The notes: a model not told the origin generated them from the letters alone. A DNA stretch of 64,000 nucleotides from Isoetes taiwanensis (GCA_021234155.1 JAJEKV010000098.1:797084-861083), one strand, 5' to 3'. Positions 47,675-61,039 are shown, counted from the first letter of the stretch. Made by a program: numbers and translations.

Positions 47675-47865
47675 TGGCCTCTTGCAATCTACAGGTTCCC
47701 AAAATGATCCAATGGCCCGGACTTGCAATCTACAGGTTCCCAAAATTATTCAATGGCTTAGAAGTTATTGTATGCAAATGCAAAGTTCCAATGGCCTAGA
47801 AGTTTACTGTAGGAAAATGCATAGGTTCTCAGGTTCCCAACGCTTACAGGTTCCAAATTATGCCC
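47675..47865. repeat. Short tandem array around TACAGGTTCCCAA
   Basis: CTTGCAATCTACAGGTTCCC occurs twice about 38 bp apart, followed by looser copies (GGTTCTCAGGTTCCCAACG, TACAGGTTCCAAATT). Confidence 0.75.
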
Positions 47866-47899
47866 AGCAACGCTGGGCACCATTACTAGTTAAATAATA

Positions 47900-48180
47900 A
47901 TGCTTATCTACCATGATACTGAATACTAATATAATTTAATCAATATTTGTTTCTATTTTTCGAATTTTTTAATTTTTTAATTTTTATTCTCGATTTATTT
48001 TGTTCATATTTAATATTTATTAATACTATTAATATTATTGTTAATATTAATATTATTTAATAATATTAATAAATATTACTAAATATTTATTTATATTAAA
48101 TATTTGTTAATATTGAATATGAATATTAATTGTCCTTTAAATAATATCGAATAATATTAAATAAATATTTTTTTTTTCAA
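47900..48180. repeat. AT-rich tract with AATATTAAT words
   Basis: Low-complexity combination of ATTAATATTA and AAATATTTA words. It directly borders the CG-rich island, an abrupt base-composition change. Confidence 0.8.
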
Positions 48181-48720
48181 AATTCATTAATCGTCGTTTA
48201 ACGGCGTTGAGCGATGGCGCCCGCGTGTATCGCCACCGCATCATTAAATTCGCCACGTCGGTAGCTGCCGTATACGTCGAGATGTCGTTGAAACGGCGTG
48301 GTGGCGTGGGCGCCACGCCGCGCATAACGAATTGGTGGCGACCGCGTCGTTGAGCGGCGTTTTACAACGACGCCCGCGTCCGACTACCGTGGTGAAATTG
48401 CTCGAAAGACGCCGACCGCGACGATAGCGTGTATTAATGCGTCGTTGAGCGGCGTTGCCGGGTCATCGCGCCGCGCCGGTCGGCCTTGCTATTGATCCTC
48501 AGCGGCGGTGCCAGCGCGGCGACCGCGCTAATGCCTGCGGCGTTGAAACGGCGTCAGTCGTGTTAACCAAAACCCAGCGCCCATGGTTGCGGCAGCGTAT
48601 AGCGGCATTGCTCGTCGTTTTAAGCGTCGAAATAGGCGTCGTTTATCAGCCGTTTTGGCGATAAGCGGCGATGCAAGCGGCGTGGGCGTCGTAATAGGCG
48701 TAAATAACGAGGGGCTTTAA
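48181..48720. repeat. CG-rich island with CGTCGTTGAGCGGCGTT repeats
   Basis: GCGTCGTTGAGCGGCGTT recurs (at about 48,337 and 48,440, with variants near 48,190, 48,285 and 48,540) among many GGCGTCG and GGCGCC words. CpG density is far above the surroundings. The CGTCGTTTAACGGCG start resembles the 2.9-3.05 kb motifs. It may be one GC-rich MITE-like element; ends were not resolved. Open frames here come from base composition. Confidence 0.65.
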
Positions 48721-49779
48721 TCTTGTAGTGGTAAGCATTATTCTCATTTGATAACCTAAAGCATAGTATTAGAGCAAATTAATGATCTCAATTCAATTAG
48801 CGAGTCTAGGTGTAGATGTTTGCTTCACAAGCCAAATATTAGCAAAGAAATCAATCAAGAAATCTTGTGTTTCCTACAAAAATTTTCCATTCATTCACCA
48901 TAGAGCTAAAGTTGCTACTTTTTTATCCAAAATCTTCATAAAAAAAAAAAGGGGGATGATTTCAAAAAGGACTCTATGCACCTACCTGAAGTGGAAAGTA
49001 GAAACCATTCAATTGACAAAACTTGAAAAGATATTACATTCATACATTTGCAAAAGGTTCTCGGGTTGGGCTATTGACCAAAAAATTGACCCGGTCGGTT
49101 TGATCAATTGCACATAGTTGCCCTAAAATTTTCGCCCGGGACTTTCATATGCGGCTCAAAGTACCCTACCTAGTCTCCAACAAGATTGATCTAATAGAAA
49201 GCTCAAGGAACCACACATGGGAAGTATTTTTTCTTTGTGGCTGGTCTTTTTTTCATTCGGAAACTAATATATTATATTTGTTTGAGCAATTCTTTTGCGG
49301 TATTCTCTCTACGAGTGGTTGCCTATAGCAACACGGAGGTTACACCATTGAGGTTGAAGGTTTGCAGGAATACCTTCAACAAGTGCGATACATCAAAAGT
49401 ACGGTTTTCGAAAGTAACACAATCTATGACAAAGCATCGAACAAAGAGGCGTCATTATACCATGCGGATATTGTCGACTGCGGCTACATGTCATCATTGC
49501 TGCCTCAATGGATGAGCGAGAGGGAGACCAAGGGACAATCTACCTAGTCGTCACCCAAAGGAATCCACCAACAATTGGTTGTAGGATGCGATACGAGACC
49601 CTTGGAATGGGCGGAAACAAAGTGCGTGTTATAGTTTCCCAAGCGACTAGTACCCCCGAGGAAGTGATGCATTGGGATATGGAAAGTAGGTAGAATAATA
49701 CCCATGGAAGAAGTGGCTTAATGGATGGAAGCCATAGAGAATCCACATTTGCAAAGATTGGTAAATGAGGCGTGACTCG

Positions 49780-50690
49780 AGGAATTATCGGCATTATTCA
49801 AGATCAGCCATATGAATTTAGAAATCAACACCTTGCTTTGAGAGAAAAGTGAATCATCCCTGACCCACAGCGAAGTTTAGGCAAAATGCGGTTGGCCCAA
49901 CTAATTTTAACATCAGCTCCCTCTTGATTGCCACCCCAAATAAAGTTCATGACAATATGCCAATAAAATTTGCATTGTAGTCTATGGTGCTAGCAAGATG
50001 GATGCCATGTAGACATGTGTACTACTAAGAGCGACTTGGCTCACAGTTACATGGCCATCCATGGATAATTTAGCCATAGACCACCAAAACAAATGCATTT
50101 CCAAACCTTAATAATGGCATCACATGCATCTTCAGACGAAAGATGTACACAAGTTAGGAATGCCCGGAAGCCTAGTTGCCTTCCATGAGGAAGAATCTTC
50201 CCGAAAATTCAACCACGAGGAAGGCGGCCTTTGGGAGTTCAAGGCGCCCATAAGGCAGTACACTTTTGCCATCCCACAAAGATATTGGAAATGACATTCT
50301 GCAAATTCTGCTCTCATTAACATTTAGGCATAGAAAAATGTCATCCGCATACTGGTTACAAATCTTTTGTGAACTAATATTCATGGGGAGACCATGCAAG
50401 ATGCCTTCTTGTGCTGCAAGAGAGAATACTTGAGAGGGGGTTTTTGCCACAATTATAAATAGCAAAGGGCCAAAGGACAGCCCTGGCAAATGACGTGTCC
50501 CACCTGAAACAATGCCAATGGTTCTCCTTGAAAGAGAATCATAAAATGAGCAGAATAATGAAGTTTCATGAAATTTGCTACAAACTGGACACCAACACCA
50601 TCAAGACGCACGAGGCGCTTCTCTAGAATAATCCAGTCAACACTGTCATATACTTTCACAAAATATAGCTTCACGTGGACTATGTCGGCG
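49780..50690 (-). pseudogene. LINE (non-LTR) RT relic
   Basis: The minus strand reads VKVYDSVDWIILEKRL near 50,650 (first catalytic Asp block), then HVICQGCPLALCYL (the 'RQGCPLSP.LF' block). NQYADDIFL near 50,350 is the catalytic YADD box. Further on, IVMNFIWGGNQEGADVKISW (about 49,920) is the post-polymerase block usual in plant LINEs. Frames shift between blocks, and the endonuclease and 3' poly-A end were not seen. Confidence 0.8.
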
Positions 50691-51960
50691 AGAATTCAAA
50701 GGCGCTTCGACCTACAAAGGGATGGGACCCGGGGAGGGAGGCGGGGGAAGAGGGAACATATGATAAAGGCAAGAACTCATGGCATATAGTCCAAGAGCAA
50801 CCAGCTTGGCACCTGGAAGAGGCCCCTACAATGCAAACTATGGAAAGCATTAGGATGATAAGCAGGTAAGCTTCAAGGATAAGGGACAAGCAGGAGGATC
50901 CAACTACTCAAAGGCAGGGAAGCAGTGCCTCAATCCATCCCGAAGGAGAAAAGACAAGAATGTATAGACAAGTAGCTATGCTTCAGGTGTTTCTAGTCAG
51001 GGCACAAGGTGCACAGTCCCTTCATGATGAATATGGCTCTTATGGAGCTAGGAGGATGGGAGACTCCGCCGGAAGAGGATGATAAGGAAGCCCATGGCTA
51101 TATTTACTATGAGTGGAAGCATCCATAATTTTGCTTTGCCAAGGATGGCCAAAATGCTTAAGTAAAGTTGAAAACCTTGAAGTCAAAGCTCAAACCTGTA
51201 GTTTTGGCAAGTAGTGGAATCAGGCACACATCAGGAAAGAGGGTGAACTTCATCATAGACTTTCCCGACATTAACATCGAAATGGGAGTATAAGTAATGA
51301 ATATAGGAAAATATGACCTCATCATAGGAATGGAGTACCTCATTCCAGCAAAAGTGGTATTAGAATGCGGGAACCAAAAAGTAACCTTGATGGCGCCAAC
51401 GGCAAGACTATTGAAATAGCAGGTAAAGAGATCACCCCAATTATGCAATGCATGTCTAGTAAGAAGTTACTCAAATGCATTAAGAGGAGCAAGTACCATA
51501 CATCTTTAAGTTGCAGCTTGTGGATGAAGAGATAAAAGAAGAAAATGAGGACAAGACCTTCATTAAGCTACCCAAGTAAGTGGCTAAATTGATAAAAAGA
51601 ATTTCACGATCTATTGCTAGATGAGATCAAGGAACTCCCTCTGTAGAGAGGAGTCAAGTGTGAAATAGCTGTTAGTCTCGTGCCCAAAGGCACATGACTG
51701 TTTCTAAAGCATACAAAAGAGCATAAGGGCAAAGAACAAGTATCCACGTCAGGAGCCAAGGCCACGCGAACTAAGAAGAAGAGACCAAGAGAGTCCACAG
51801 CGTAAGAGAATCCATGGCCCGCCAGTCTTCAGTGCCACAAATCATGGCAATAATGGCTCCACAAATCATGGCAGAGCATCAGCAAAGATTTAGAGGATTA
51901 GGTAACCAAGAATCCTAAAATGGCAGCCTTTTTGCTATTTTGAGCCCGAGGCCATTGTAC
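50690..51960 (+). pseudogene. Second gypsy-type relic: gag tail and protease
   Basis: At about 51,240-51,400 the frame reads VNFIIDFPDINIEMGV, then IGKYDLIIGMEYLIPAKVVL, the 'YDvIlGmdWL' block of gypsy-type proteases. Further on, HDLLLDEIKELP resembles the linker that leads into RT. A different family from the element at 53-56 kb. No polymerase is left. A TATA-like TACTATATATCCC at 51,957 could belong to an LTR. Confidence 0.55.
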
Positions 51961-53225
51961 TATATATCCCAGAAGTTTAGACTTAGATGTTTAGACAAGT
52001 TTAGGATTTTTGTTGTCTCACCTCCTTTTGGAGATTCATGTATTCTCAGTGATTATTCAAGATTTTCCTGTTGAGGAGTGACATTTCTTTTCATGTTTAG
52101 GAGTTGCTTATTGGATGCAAAGGTTCTCACAAAGGGTCGTTCTTCAAGCTCTCTCGAATCCAGATCTAAACACTGGCACTGGTTGCCAGGTCCTAGTTTT
52201 TTTCTCCCATGTCTTTCTAGAATTTCACTCAAGAAGAGCTCCTCAATATCATAAAACAACATTTATCTATCAAAGTACACATTTGTATTTTGTAGAAGAC
52301 AAAGTAATTTCTATTTAAAAAAAAGCCCTAGCCTATGTATTTATAAACATATCGTAGCTTATATGCATGAGTTTAAGAAAAGATTAGAGTATTAAACAAG
52401 ACAAGGTAACCCTCGAAGCTCAAATGCCAAAATAGCTTTCTACAATTCTCAATATGCCTCTCCTTCGCATTCGTCCATTTCTTGTAAATAGTTCAATCTA
52501 CTTCTATCATCGTGTTTGATGCGATTCAATTTTGAGAGAAACATCTTTCACATTCCACTATAGACGTTGGGCCCATTAAACTCATTTGCCATAACTTCTT
52601 CATTTCAAGAGATAGTTGACTTAAGTCCAATTCAAACCCCGCGAAAATTCAAGCCTCGTTGTAAAGACTTTCTGAACAACGGCCCATCATTCTTAAAGTG
52701 AAATCCATGTACTCAACTCTACATTTTTAGTTCATCAATCCTTCCACCAAGAGAGCCAATAAGCACCTGCATTCATTTTGTCACATGTTTTAGCATGCAC
52801 ATCATCATCGTCATGATCTATTACATAACTACAAGGAGAAAATAACTTTGATGCTTCAAACAGATCAAGATTACTAAATCTTTTATGAAGGCCATCAATT
52901 ATTTTTCACACAATGGGCTTACATTCTTCAACACAAGATCCCCATGTAGACATATGCATAGCGCCATGTACACCAATAGGTCCAAAATGAAGACTATAGC
53001 ACATTAGCTAGCAAGTGAATAAAAAATTATACCTTGACTATTGACATTACTAGAATTTTACGGCTTTTTTAAATCATTGCCTTTATTTTAAAGGTTGCTT
53101 AATTTTTTGCCCTTTCAAGGGGAAGGGCATTTTTTTTATGCCACCCTTATTCACAGTTGCTATTATTTATTTTCCCTTCTTTTGCAGGGGAGGAAAACTA
53201 TTTAAGGATGGGTAGGCCATGATAA
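51961..53225. other. No recognisable gene
   Basis: AT-rich sequence with short frames only. It is likely the flank or LTR remains of the adjacent gypsy relics. Confidence 0.4.
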
Positions 53226-56080
53226 TTGATCATTGGCCCCATTCTACCAATCTCAGACAGTAAGGCTTCCAACTGTGGCAATTCCAAGGTTTTCAATGAT
53301 GCCTCCTACTGCAGTCTTGGGAGGACCTTTCACTTCTCATGCTACCTGACAATCTCCAGTCCCTATACCACCCCCTCACTATGTTCTTCCGACCTAAATC
53401 TGAAACTCCAGTAATCTGATCTTTGGCGACACAAAAATCGTGGATCAAATTGCACAAGCCCACATGGAGGAGTTTGAAGCACTGCGGTTTTCGGTCATTC
53501 GCAACCTCAGACCAAGTTTCATATTTTCTCCACCATGTTGCGTGGGGCTCTTCAGCAATGGCTCATGGTAAATAAAAGCCATTGGAAGTAAAGTTGGACT
53601 GATATAAAAGCCGTTTTTCTCGCTCACTATGGATCAACAACTGCTAAAATAGTTGAACGAACTTCAACAACAAGCTCTGAGAATCGCTTTCGTGATTTTC
53701 TTTGGCCAGTTTATTGATTCTTGTCGGTAGCTTAAAAAGAATACGCGCAAAGTCAAATCTTAGTACGATTTCTTCAAAGTTCCTCAAGCCATTTACCCTC
53801 ATGATTAAATACTTGCGTCCTAAATCCTTAACTCAGGCCATTGAGTTAATCAATCATTCTGTCAATGTATCTCCTTGAGGAGTTCCCCACCGACCTTCCC
53901 TTCATGCCATCCACGTCTGTTACTCATAACTCGGTGGCTCCTCAGCCTCCACATCATAGTCAAATCTGGTGCCATCTTTGTAAACACCAGGCCGCCTAGC
54001 TAACAAATGTAATTCTACTAACGGACCTCCTCATTGCAAAAAGTGTAACATGTGCAAAACACACTACGAAAAGTAACACGTGCTAACCTCATGCCCTTCC
54101 TCTAAAAATGAATTTTCCAGGTTCAAATTGCACCACATCAAATGTTGTAATAGCATGGTGGAGTCTTCGACAATCTTTTGACCTTGTTAAAGCTCAATGC
54201 TATCACTGTCGAAAATGGGGCTACATCACTATAATGTACCCTCAGCTTCCACAAGTTCAAGACTAGTTACCAGGCACCAATCAAATGGCTTCTGTCCGTG
54301 TCACTGCGTATCAACTATGGGTTGCCAATGATAAACAGGGTCCCAAACTACGTTGAAAAAACTGCCATGCACACCTCAGCAACAACAATCGACTCACACT
54401 CCTTCACAAGTCACTTTGGATCAGCAAGCTCAAGAAGAAATTTATCAGGCTTTGATTCCTCTGATTCAACATTCCAATTTGGTCGGGCTGGTATCACGCC
54501 AGACTCACAACACTTGCCCTTATCAGCTTATACCTCAGGACACATGACCTGCTTATGCGGTAGATACTGTTCCAGCTGATCCTGCTTCTACATCTGTTCA
54601 TTTTGCCCAGATCTTGATCATCTCATGCCGAATGTCATGCCTAAAGTTTGACAAAGTATCATTCGCCTTATGCAAGCAGTAAAAGGCCGAATACTGGCCA
54701 ATGTCCACGTAATTACTCGTGCTCAGACAAAGGATTCTTAAATTACTCTTAAAAGAAATCGCTGCCTCTTTACCCTCGGGACCTGTACAGGTAGGCCCCA
54801 CAGGCACAGCCAATGGTATCTCACTCTAACTTCAAGAGGAACTTGTGAAAATCAAGATTCCCCTCAGTTAGGCTACTATTCTCAAACTTTGCCCTGCCCT
54901 TTGGGAACAGTTATTGTTGTCTACTATTCTCGTGGGAGCTGTGGCTACTTCTATACCCAGGGTACATGCCACAATGGACGTGCGGCAAATCAATTATGTT
55001 CAAATCGATGGAGGTAGTGCTATCAATCTCATCACCGACAAGCGACACCAACAATTGGGTATTAAGCAACTATATCGTGCATTCAATGATATGAAACTTG
55101 CCAATGGCTATATCACACGACCACAAGACATCACTCCTCAGCTCACTATTAGCATTGGAGATCTCAAATTCCCACTGGAATTTGGTGTTTGGCGCACAGG
55201 TAAAGATCCAGGCAATTATGAAATTCTTGTTGGTAGATCTTTCCTTTTCCAAGCTAGGAATATTTATTACTGGGCTACGGATCAACTCGTGATCACGAAT
55301 GATCATTAAGATCTTGAAACCGGTCAATTTATTGTTGTTGACCAGGTGGAGCCCTCCTTATCAGACAGCGATTCAGATGCTATATAAAACATGTATCAAG
55401 TTCAAGCTCTTGCTACTGAACTACCTCTATTGGCCTACCCGGAATATGCAGATCCGTAGGGTGACATGACCTTAGATCAGGTCAGGACCACGTGATTGCC
55501 ACTCTTCTTGATTCCTATCTAGCCACCTTCTCTGGATGAAGTAGATCATCAAGATGTTCCTGAGGACACTTCCACACTCATGCACAAACCTCTGGTTAAT
55601 CCAGATCTACGCCCTTGTTTTTCACCATTACAAGTGCAACACTACCAGTTCTACTGCAACCTCCAGCACATCAGGTCACGGATACTAAGATCATCCCCTA
55701 CAAACTCCTGAAGTCGAGATTCTTGATCTTGGCCAACATCAACCCATTCGTCTGGCCGCGGATATCTCCCTCCACTTCGTGAAAAAGCAGTTAAACTCTT
55801 CAAGAAGTTCAAACATATTTTTGTATAGAGCTACAAGGATTTACGTGGTATCAAGAAAGAATTGGGTGAACTCACAATTCCCATCAAACTTGATTCCCGC
55901 CCCATCCAGCAACGACAGTACAGGCTCAACCCAAATAACCGTGATTGAGGCATTGACAGCGTGCATGAATAGCATGGGCCAAAAACAGCCAGCCAGGAGG
56001 ATTTTTCTTGCCATGGTATCGCCACTGAAATATGTGCTGCTCACACAGTTGATTGGAAGATATTTGATAGAGTAAACACT
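53226..56080 (+). pseudogene. Ty3/gypsy relic: gag, protease, start of RT
   Basis: Plus-strand relative of the split element. Gag: IAQAHMEEFEAL at about 53,450, HCKKCNMCKTHY at about 54,030, and a degenerate zinc knuckle CYHCRKWGYITIMYPQLPQV at about 54,200. Protease: a frame at 54,914-55,309 with VQIDGGSAINLITD (active-site Asp in a D-G-G-S setting), MKLANGYI, and NYEILVGRSFL. RT onset near 55,850: YKDLRGIKKELG, TIPIKLDSRPIQQRQYRLNP. After 55,950 the RT core is absent, so the element is truncated. Stops and shifts break gag. Confidence 0.8.
54914..55309 (+). pseudogene. Gypsy retropepsin fragment
   Basis: 131 codons without a stop, the longest intact piece of the relic. The family cuts the Gag-Pol precursor. 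The usual D-(S/T)-G triad is D-G-G-S here. Confidence 0.7.
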
Positions 56081-56165
56081 TGCTTTATTATCTACTTTAG
56101 TGTACTGTTGTATTTTAGATGAAAAATCCCTTAATACTAAGTAAGTTTTATGGAAAGTTACAGAA

Positions 56166-56501
56166 TGTTAATTGTGAGTTCTTGGCATACACCCTGCAGC
56201 GATGAGTCTATGACTGTCGAATGCTACAAAGCGGCCATTCTCATGATCACAAAATAAGAACAAGAAAAACAAATATGTACAAAGAGTGAAGGGAACATGC
56301 GCCAAATGAAGCTCTCCAAATTTGAGATAAACACGAGTACATCTGAAGAGGCTCTGGTCTAATATAGCGTAGACTGCAAATCTGAGCCCTACATCTAGCT
56401 AAATCTAAGCCATACACTTAAATTAACCTAAACATGCCAAGTGTCGTCTGCCACCACTGACACCTAGCATGTGCACAATGTTAACCACTAGGTGGTTAAC
56501 A
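56166..56501 (-). repeat. TRIM 3' LTR
   Basis: 336 bp. Its outer 23 bp form a near-perfect palindrome, arms TGTTAACCAC and GTGGTTAACA with a 3-nt centre. Differences from the partner repeat cluster at CAG/CTG sites. Confidence 0.88.
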
Positions 56502-56675
56502 CTGCCTTCCCCTGAAAGTTTTTAGAGCAAAAACATGTACAGACTTTTATAAGATAAGTCTGAAAATTACAACATGGTGCTAAAAATTTGAAGGTGTAAA
56601 TGATGGTAATGGTTGGGTTGTGTCACCTTAAAATCTTCATGAAGACATTGATGACGAACACGGCATCGGCGCCAC

Positions 56676-57011
56676 TGTTAATTGTGAGTTCTTGGCATAC
56701 ACCCGGCAGCAGCAGTCTATGACTGTCAGATGCTACAAAGCTGTCATGCTCATGATTACAAAATAAGAACAAGAAAAACAAATATGTACAAAGAGTGAAG
56801 GGAACGTGCGCCAAATGAGGCTCTCCAAATTTGAGATAAAACCTGAGTACATCTGAAGAGGCTCCGGTCTAATATGGTGTAGACCGCAAATCTGAGCCCT
56901 ACATCTAGCTAAATCTAAGCCATACACGTAAGTTAACCTAAACATACCAAGTGTCGTCTACCACCACTGACACCTAGCATGTGCACAATGTTAACCACTA
57001 GGTGGTTAACA
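56676..57011 (-). repeat. TRIM 5' LTR
   Basis: 336 bp, same palindromic edge as its partner. The primer site lies at 56,675-56,658 on the minus strand. Confidence 0.88.
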
Positions 57012-58600
57012 GTTTGAAGTTTACAATCTCGCTCAGTTAGAGACTTAGAGAAAATTTTAAAAAGTTTTACTAGGCGTCTTAGTGAGATTCTCTTGGCCAT
57101 AAAGTTTTCCTCTGATGTCCATTTCGAAAGCTCTTGATGAGGGCTTTCTAATGGTATAAAGCATATCGCAAACATCACATCATATAGGCTGAGATGTTTA
57201 AATTTAAAATTTCACTTGTCATTTTATTTTTAGCTTGTCATGTTGGCTATAACATGTGATGAATAGTTTGTCTGCGCATAAATTGGTATCATCCACCCAT
57301 GAGGGGAAGGGTACTGCACTGGAATAGGACCTTGAAGGCAACATCAAGATCGATATCAACAACAGAGAAGCTATGCCAGAATTTAAGGAATTCCTAAAGA
57401 CAAGCAGGCAGTATTATCATAGAGTACAAAGCAACAGAGAATGTTAGCATTGTCTCAAATATGTAGAAAAAATAGTCAATAAGTAGATTGCTGGCAAAAA
57501 TATTACATATTATGGAACAGATAGAAGAGGAAAGGTCAAACAAATAAGCAGATCAAACAACAACAAATGCATGTGCGATGGGCCCCTTACAAAACCATGA
57601 GAAGCACATGAGTCACTGGCATCTGCAATACAAAGGTCGAATACGAGCAATTTCAATACGTAAGCCTTGAAGGAGAGACAACACAAGAGATCACTTCTAC
57701 TTTACACACGTGCGAGAGGGAAAAAATATCCTCTTTAAAATTCAACAAATCAATTTGGAGATTCAAGGTAGATGATTGATATGTTAGTCTATGAAGCATC
57801 ATGGAATGACTTCATTAACTATGACTTCAAGAGTTCTTTGGAAAATCTTGGACTCTAAGCCAAAAGGGTCAAATGTAGATGTAGATGTAGCATCCCTCAT
57901 ATATGAGGTGATATAGATTAGCTTAAAATTCTACATAAACCGGTAAGTAGCATCAATACAAGTGCTATAGAAGATGGAGCTATATGTCAAATACTAGAAG
58001 ACATTAACATCATCACAAAATCTTCTATAAGGAACCCTGCTAGTAGCATATAGATAGTTTACATATTAAAGGATCGACATCACCCTCAAAGGCTTCTATT
58101 ATTGTGAGCACCACAATGAAGTAAGCTTTAAAAGCTATTAGTACCTTAAGGCTTCACTTTAGACTAGGATATGATGAAGAATAAACTTCACCCAACACCA
58201 TACAAGATTCATGAGATATCGAGGCATCGGAGATAGTTCATATTAACATAGGTAGATTAGTTTTAAATTAAGCATTTAATTAAAATGGGTCACATGCCAT
58301 TCCCACTTTTTTGAACCACTGTTATTTACCACGAAAAAGGCGAGGGAAAAAGTTTTTAGACCTCTATAACTATCGAATTTGAGTATTTTTTTGTGTTAGG
58401 TTGGGTCCAAGCATCCTATATCTTTCCCCTATTTTCTAGGATCTCGGAGTCAAGAACACCAAGAATACAACTCAAATGAAGGAATTTTAATGCACACATT
58501 GAAAACAAAGTTGTAGTTGAAAAAGACTTTTTTATTAATAAGATAAATAGTTATAGCGTATTTTACATCGGACGAGAGACCATGGGGTCTTCTTTGTCCT
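57012..58600. other. No recognisable gene
   Basis: AT-rich DNA with scattered short frames and no motif, repeat or splice pattern that I can support. Confidence 0.4.
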
Positions 58601-59439
58601 CTGATTACATCATCATGGTAGGAGAGTGCGCCTTACGGGGAGGAACGTGCGGGCTTCTTCTTGCCATCTATAAGCTTTGGGGGCAGCTTTGAAGAGCGTG
58701 AAATGCTCACAAGGAGGTGCCTCGTGAGCCCACTGGCGGCTTGTCCACCTATTTCCTCCACCCTTCTCTTGCATCTTTTCATGTCGTAGAGATTGAGTAT
58801 GCTTGTTCCACGACCTCCATGGATGTCATCCAATGTTTGTAAGATCCTTTGAGCTTTTACGGAGTTGCGAAATGTTTCTTCCTCTCTTCCTCATCCCTTG
58901 AGGTCCCTAGCATCTGCAATCGAACAAGCTTATGGAATGCCATAAGTGTAGCACGCCCGGGATTTTTGTGCCATGTATTGAGGCCATCTAGAATAAAAGA
59001 GTCTATGATTAACAATTCACGGTGCCATTAGTCATGAGTAATGAAGAAAGGATGCAAATTTAAAATAGATTGGAGAGCATTCATTCCATATGCTGCATGC
59101 AATCACACAAAAAAGCATACAAAGCGATCTCATCATTGGGACAAAGCGATTGCCTTTCTTGACTCATGAGTCGAGAAAGGCCTTAAAATCAATGTACAAG
59201 TATTTTTATTCTGACATATGGTACAATTGTTCACATTTCTTTCAAAACTTCCGCGAAATTTTGCTATCTCGAAATCATAGGTCACTAATCTTGATCACCA
59301 TAATATTTCCCCTCCATAGCCTTCATGGTCGCTACTCTACTGGATCAAACCTTCTTGAGGTTGGATAGTTCCTAATCACATCGGCCACAAGAATGGAAAA
59401 GCAGGGATTTGCTAACATCGAAGCGAGATTGTAAGACAA

Positions 59440-59890
59440 CCACTTATCCGTTTCATGCTCTTACAGTCGATAACTCTTTGATTGATGGAGTTATGATAGC
59501 ACTTGTCTGTAGTCGTCTATGATCAGCGTGTTGTGTTTGTTATAATCTTGGTATGTTTTATAAACTCTTAGCCTTTTCTCCATAATAGGCTTCCCCTTCG
59601 TGATGGCGGATAAGTCGATACATGCTTCGACCTTTTCATTTTCCCAAACAAACTTGAACTTAAAAATGGGCGGTAGGCCGGTACATCAAGGACATTGACA
59701 ACATTTTTCTTTGCCATACAAGAACATATGGCCACTTGAATCCACGGTTCGAGGCACCATTGAAAAATCTCTTTTGCTCGAGGCCGAGGATAGACAATCT
59801 TAGACCACATGGCATAGCAAACCACGTGAGGTGTTAAGCTCAGGGGCATCGCCATCGTGGTATACACAGCCAAGCTCAATGGCGTAAAAA
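59440..59890 (-). CDS. FCP1/HAD-type phosphatase exon(s)
   Basis: On the minus strand, EIFQWCLEPWIQVAICSCMAKK (about 59,760) is followed by NVVNVL, a block FKFVWENEKVEACIDL in the neighbouring frame, and then KPIMEKRLRVYKTYQDYN and KHNTLIIDD (about 59,520). This is the conserved order of the FCP1-homology phosphatase fold: 'F.vaIwS....kNv', 'f.W....c', the Lys of KP, and the DD pair. These proteins dephosphorylate Ser/Thr, classically on the RNA polymerase II tail. The first catalytic motif (D.DG.L) should lie near 59,870; I see only KLVIFTPLSLAVYTT there, so it is damaged or misread. Frames shift two or three times. It could be a host gene, a pseudogene or a transposon-captured fragment. Confidence 0.6.
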
Positions 59891-61039
59891 TTACAAGTTT
59901 GGTGGATCATCGGATCGATTCGAGTTTAGCTCGAGGCAGTTTCTTCTTGATCGGGATCAAATGGGGATCATTATTCTTCGGGTCTGTTCTTGATAGTTTC
60001 ATTGTCTTGTCTTGGACTACCTTTTAGATCACGATATCCTCTGTGCAATTGAATCGCCCGTGAATCCACGTGATCGTGACAATGATCCGATTGATTGGCT
60101 CGATGTCACTGGAATGATGAAGGCGATCGAGTTCGTAAAGGAGGTTCTTGGCCTTGCAGTCGAGAAAGGATTCATATGAAATCGAAAAAACGTTAAGACT
60201 TGGAGGGTTTCTCGACTTGCAAGTCGAAACCCTCGAAAAAGATTTTCCATTATTTGTTCCATTTTTGTGAGTTCGTCTAAACCTTCCCGATATGTGAGGG
60301 TTCACCTTGGTTGTCATCTTTATCTCAGTTATCTTAGTCCTTACTACTTCCAATAGTCTTCACGATCTTGAAAATAGTAATGGGCGGATCCGGTATGGCG
60401 TAATGGTCTCAACGGGTCCTTGTTTCCAATCGCGATATTGGTTTCATTCTATAGAACATAGCCACTTGAGAGAACAAGCCATTCATTACCACTCGCATAC
60501 AATCTGATCTCCCTCGATCAAGCTTGTAATGAAGTACTTGATAACTCTTGTAGGATAGAATTCTATGTATTGGACTGTCGCACCATCGGTGACTTTGTCA
60601 AGTGATGGCATCCTCCATAAACACACCGCCCTTCGAGGGGTTCCATATGCTCTGAGAAATCATGAACTATCGACATAGTGGTGCTCGCTTGACCATCTTG
60701 TCCAAATCTGTTTTCGACTTTGAAACCACAATCAAAATTATGTTGGCAAAACTTGGTGACTTTGGCGGGCCAAGTCTACACATCGCGAAGATAAGGAAAT
60801 TGAAAGTATCTGGCTCGGTCATATCGGAACCGTCTTATACCCTTGCTCAAGCGTCGGCTTTTTTCATAAAATAAGGGTTGATCATATTCATGGCAAATAG
60901 TGCCTGGTACGACTAGTTCGGACCACTTAGAATCCCTTGTGACCTAAGGTTACCAAGCGAGGGGAGCTATCGTCAGAGTGTAAATGGCACCACCGAATTC
61001 AAGCTTCGGCCAGTGACATAACCGCGATTAGGAAGAGGC

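Larger units (their letters stand above)
56166..57011 (-). mobile_element. TRIM (miniature LTR retrotransposon), complete
   Basis: Two 336-bp direct repeats (56,166-56,501 and 56,676-57,011), each with TGTTAA..TTAACA ends, flank a 174-bp interior with no coding capacity. On the minus strand, directly after the 5' repeat, comes GTGGCGCCGATGCCG. This matches the TGGCGCCG(T)TGCCG primer site complementary to tRNA-Asp that many plant gypsy elements use. Directly before the 3' repeat is the purine tract AGGGGAAGGCAG, the plus-strand primer. Order and spacing fit an LTR element on the minus strand. No 5-bp target duplication is visible (CAGAA against GTTTG). Confidence 0.88.

Noticed and set aside
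48455-48664. Frame in the CG-rich island
   Set aside because: Produced by low stop-codon frequency in repetitive CG-rich DNA.
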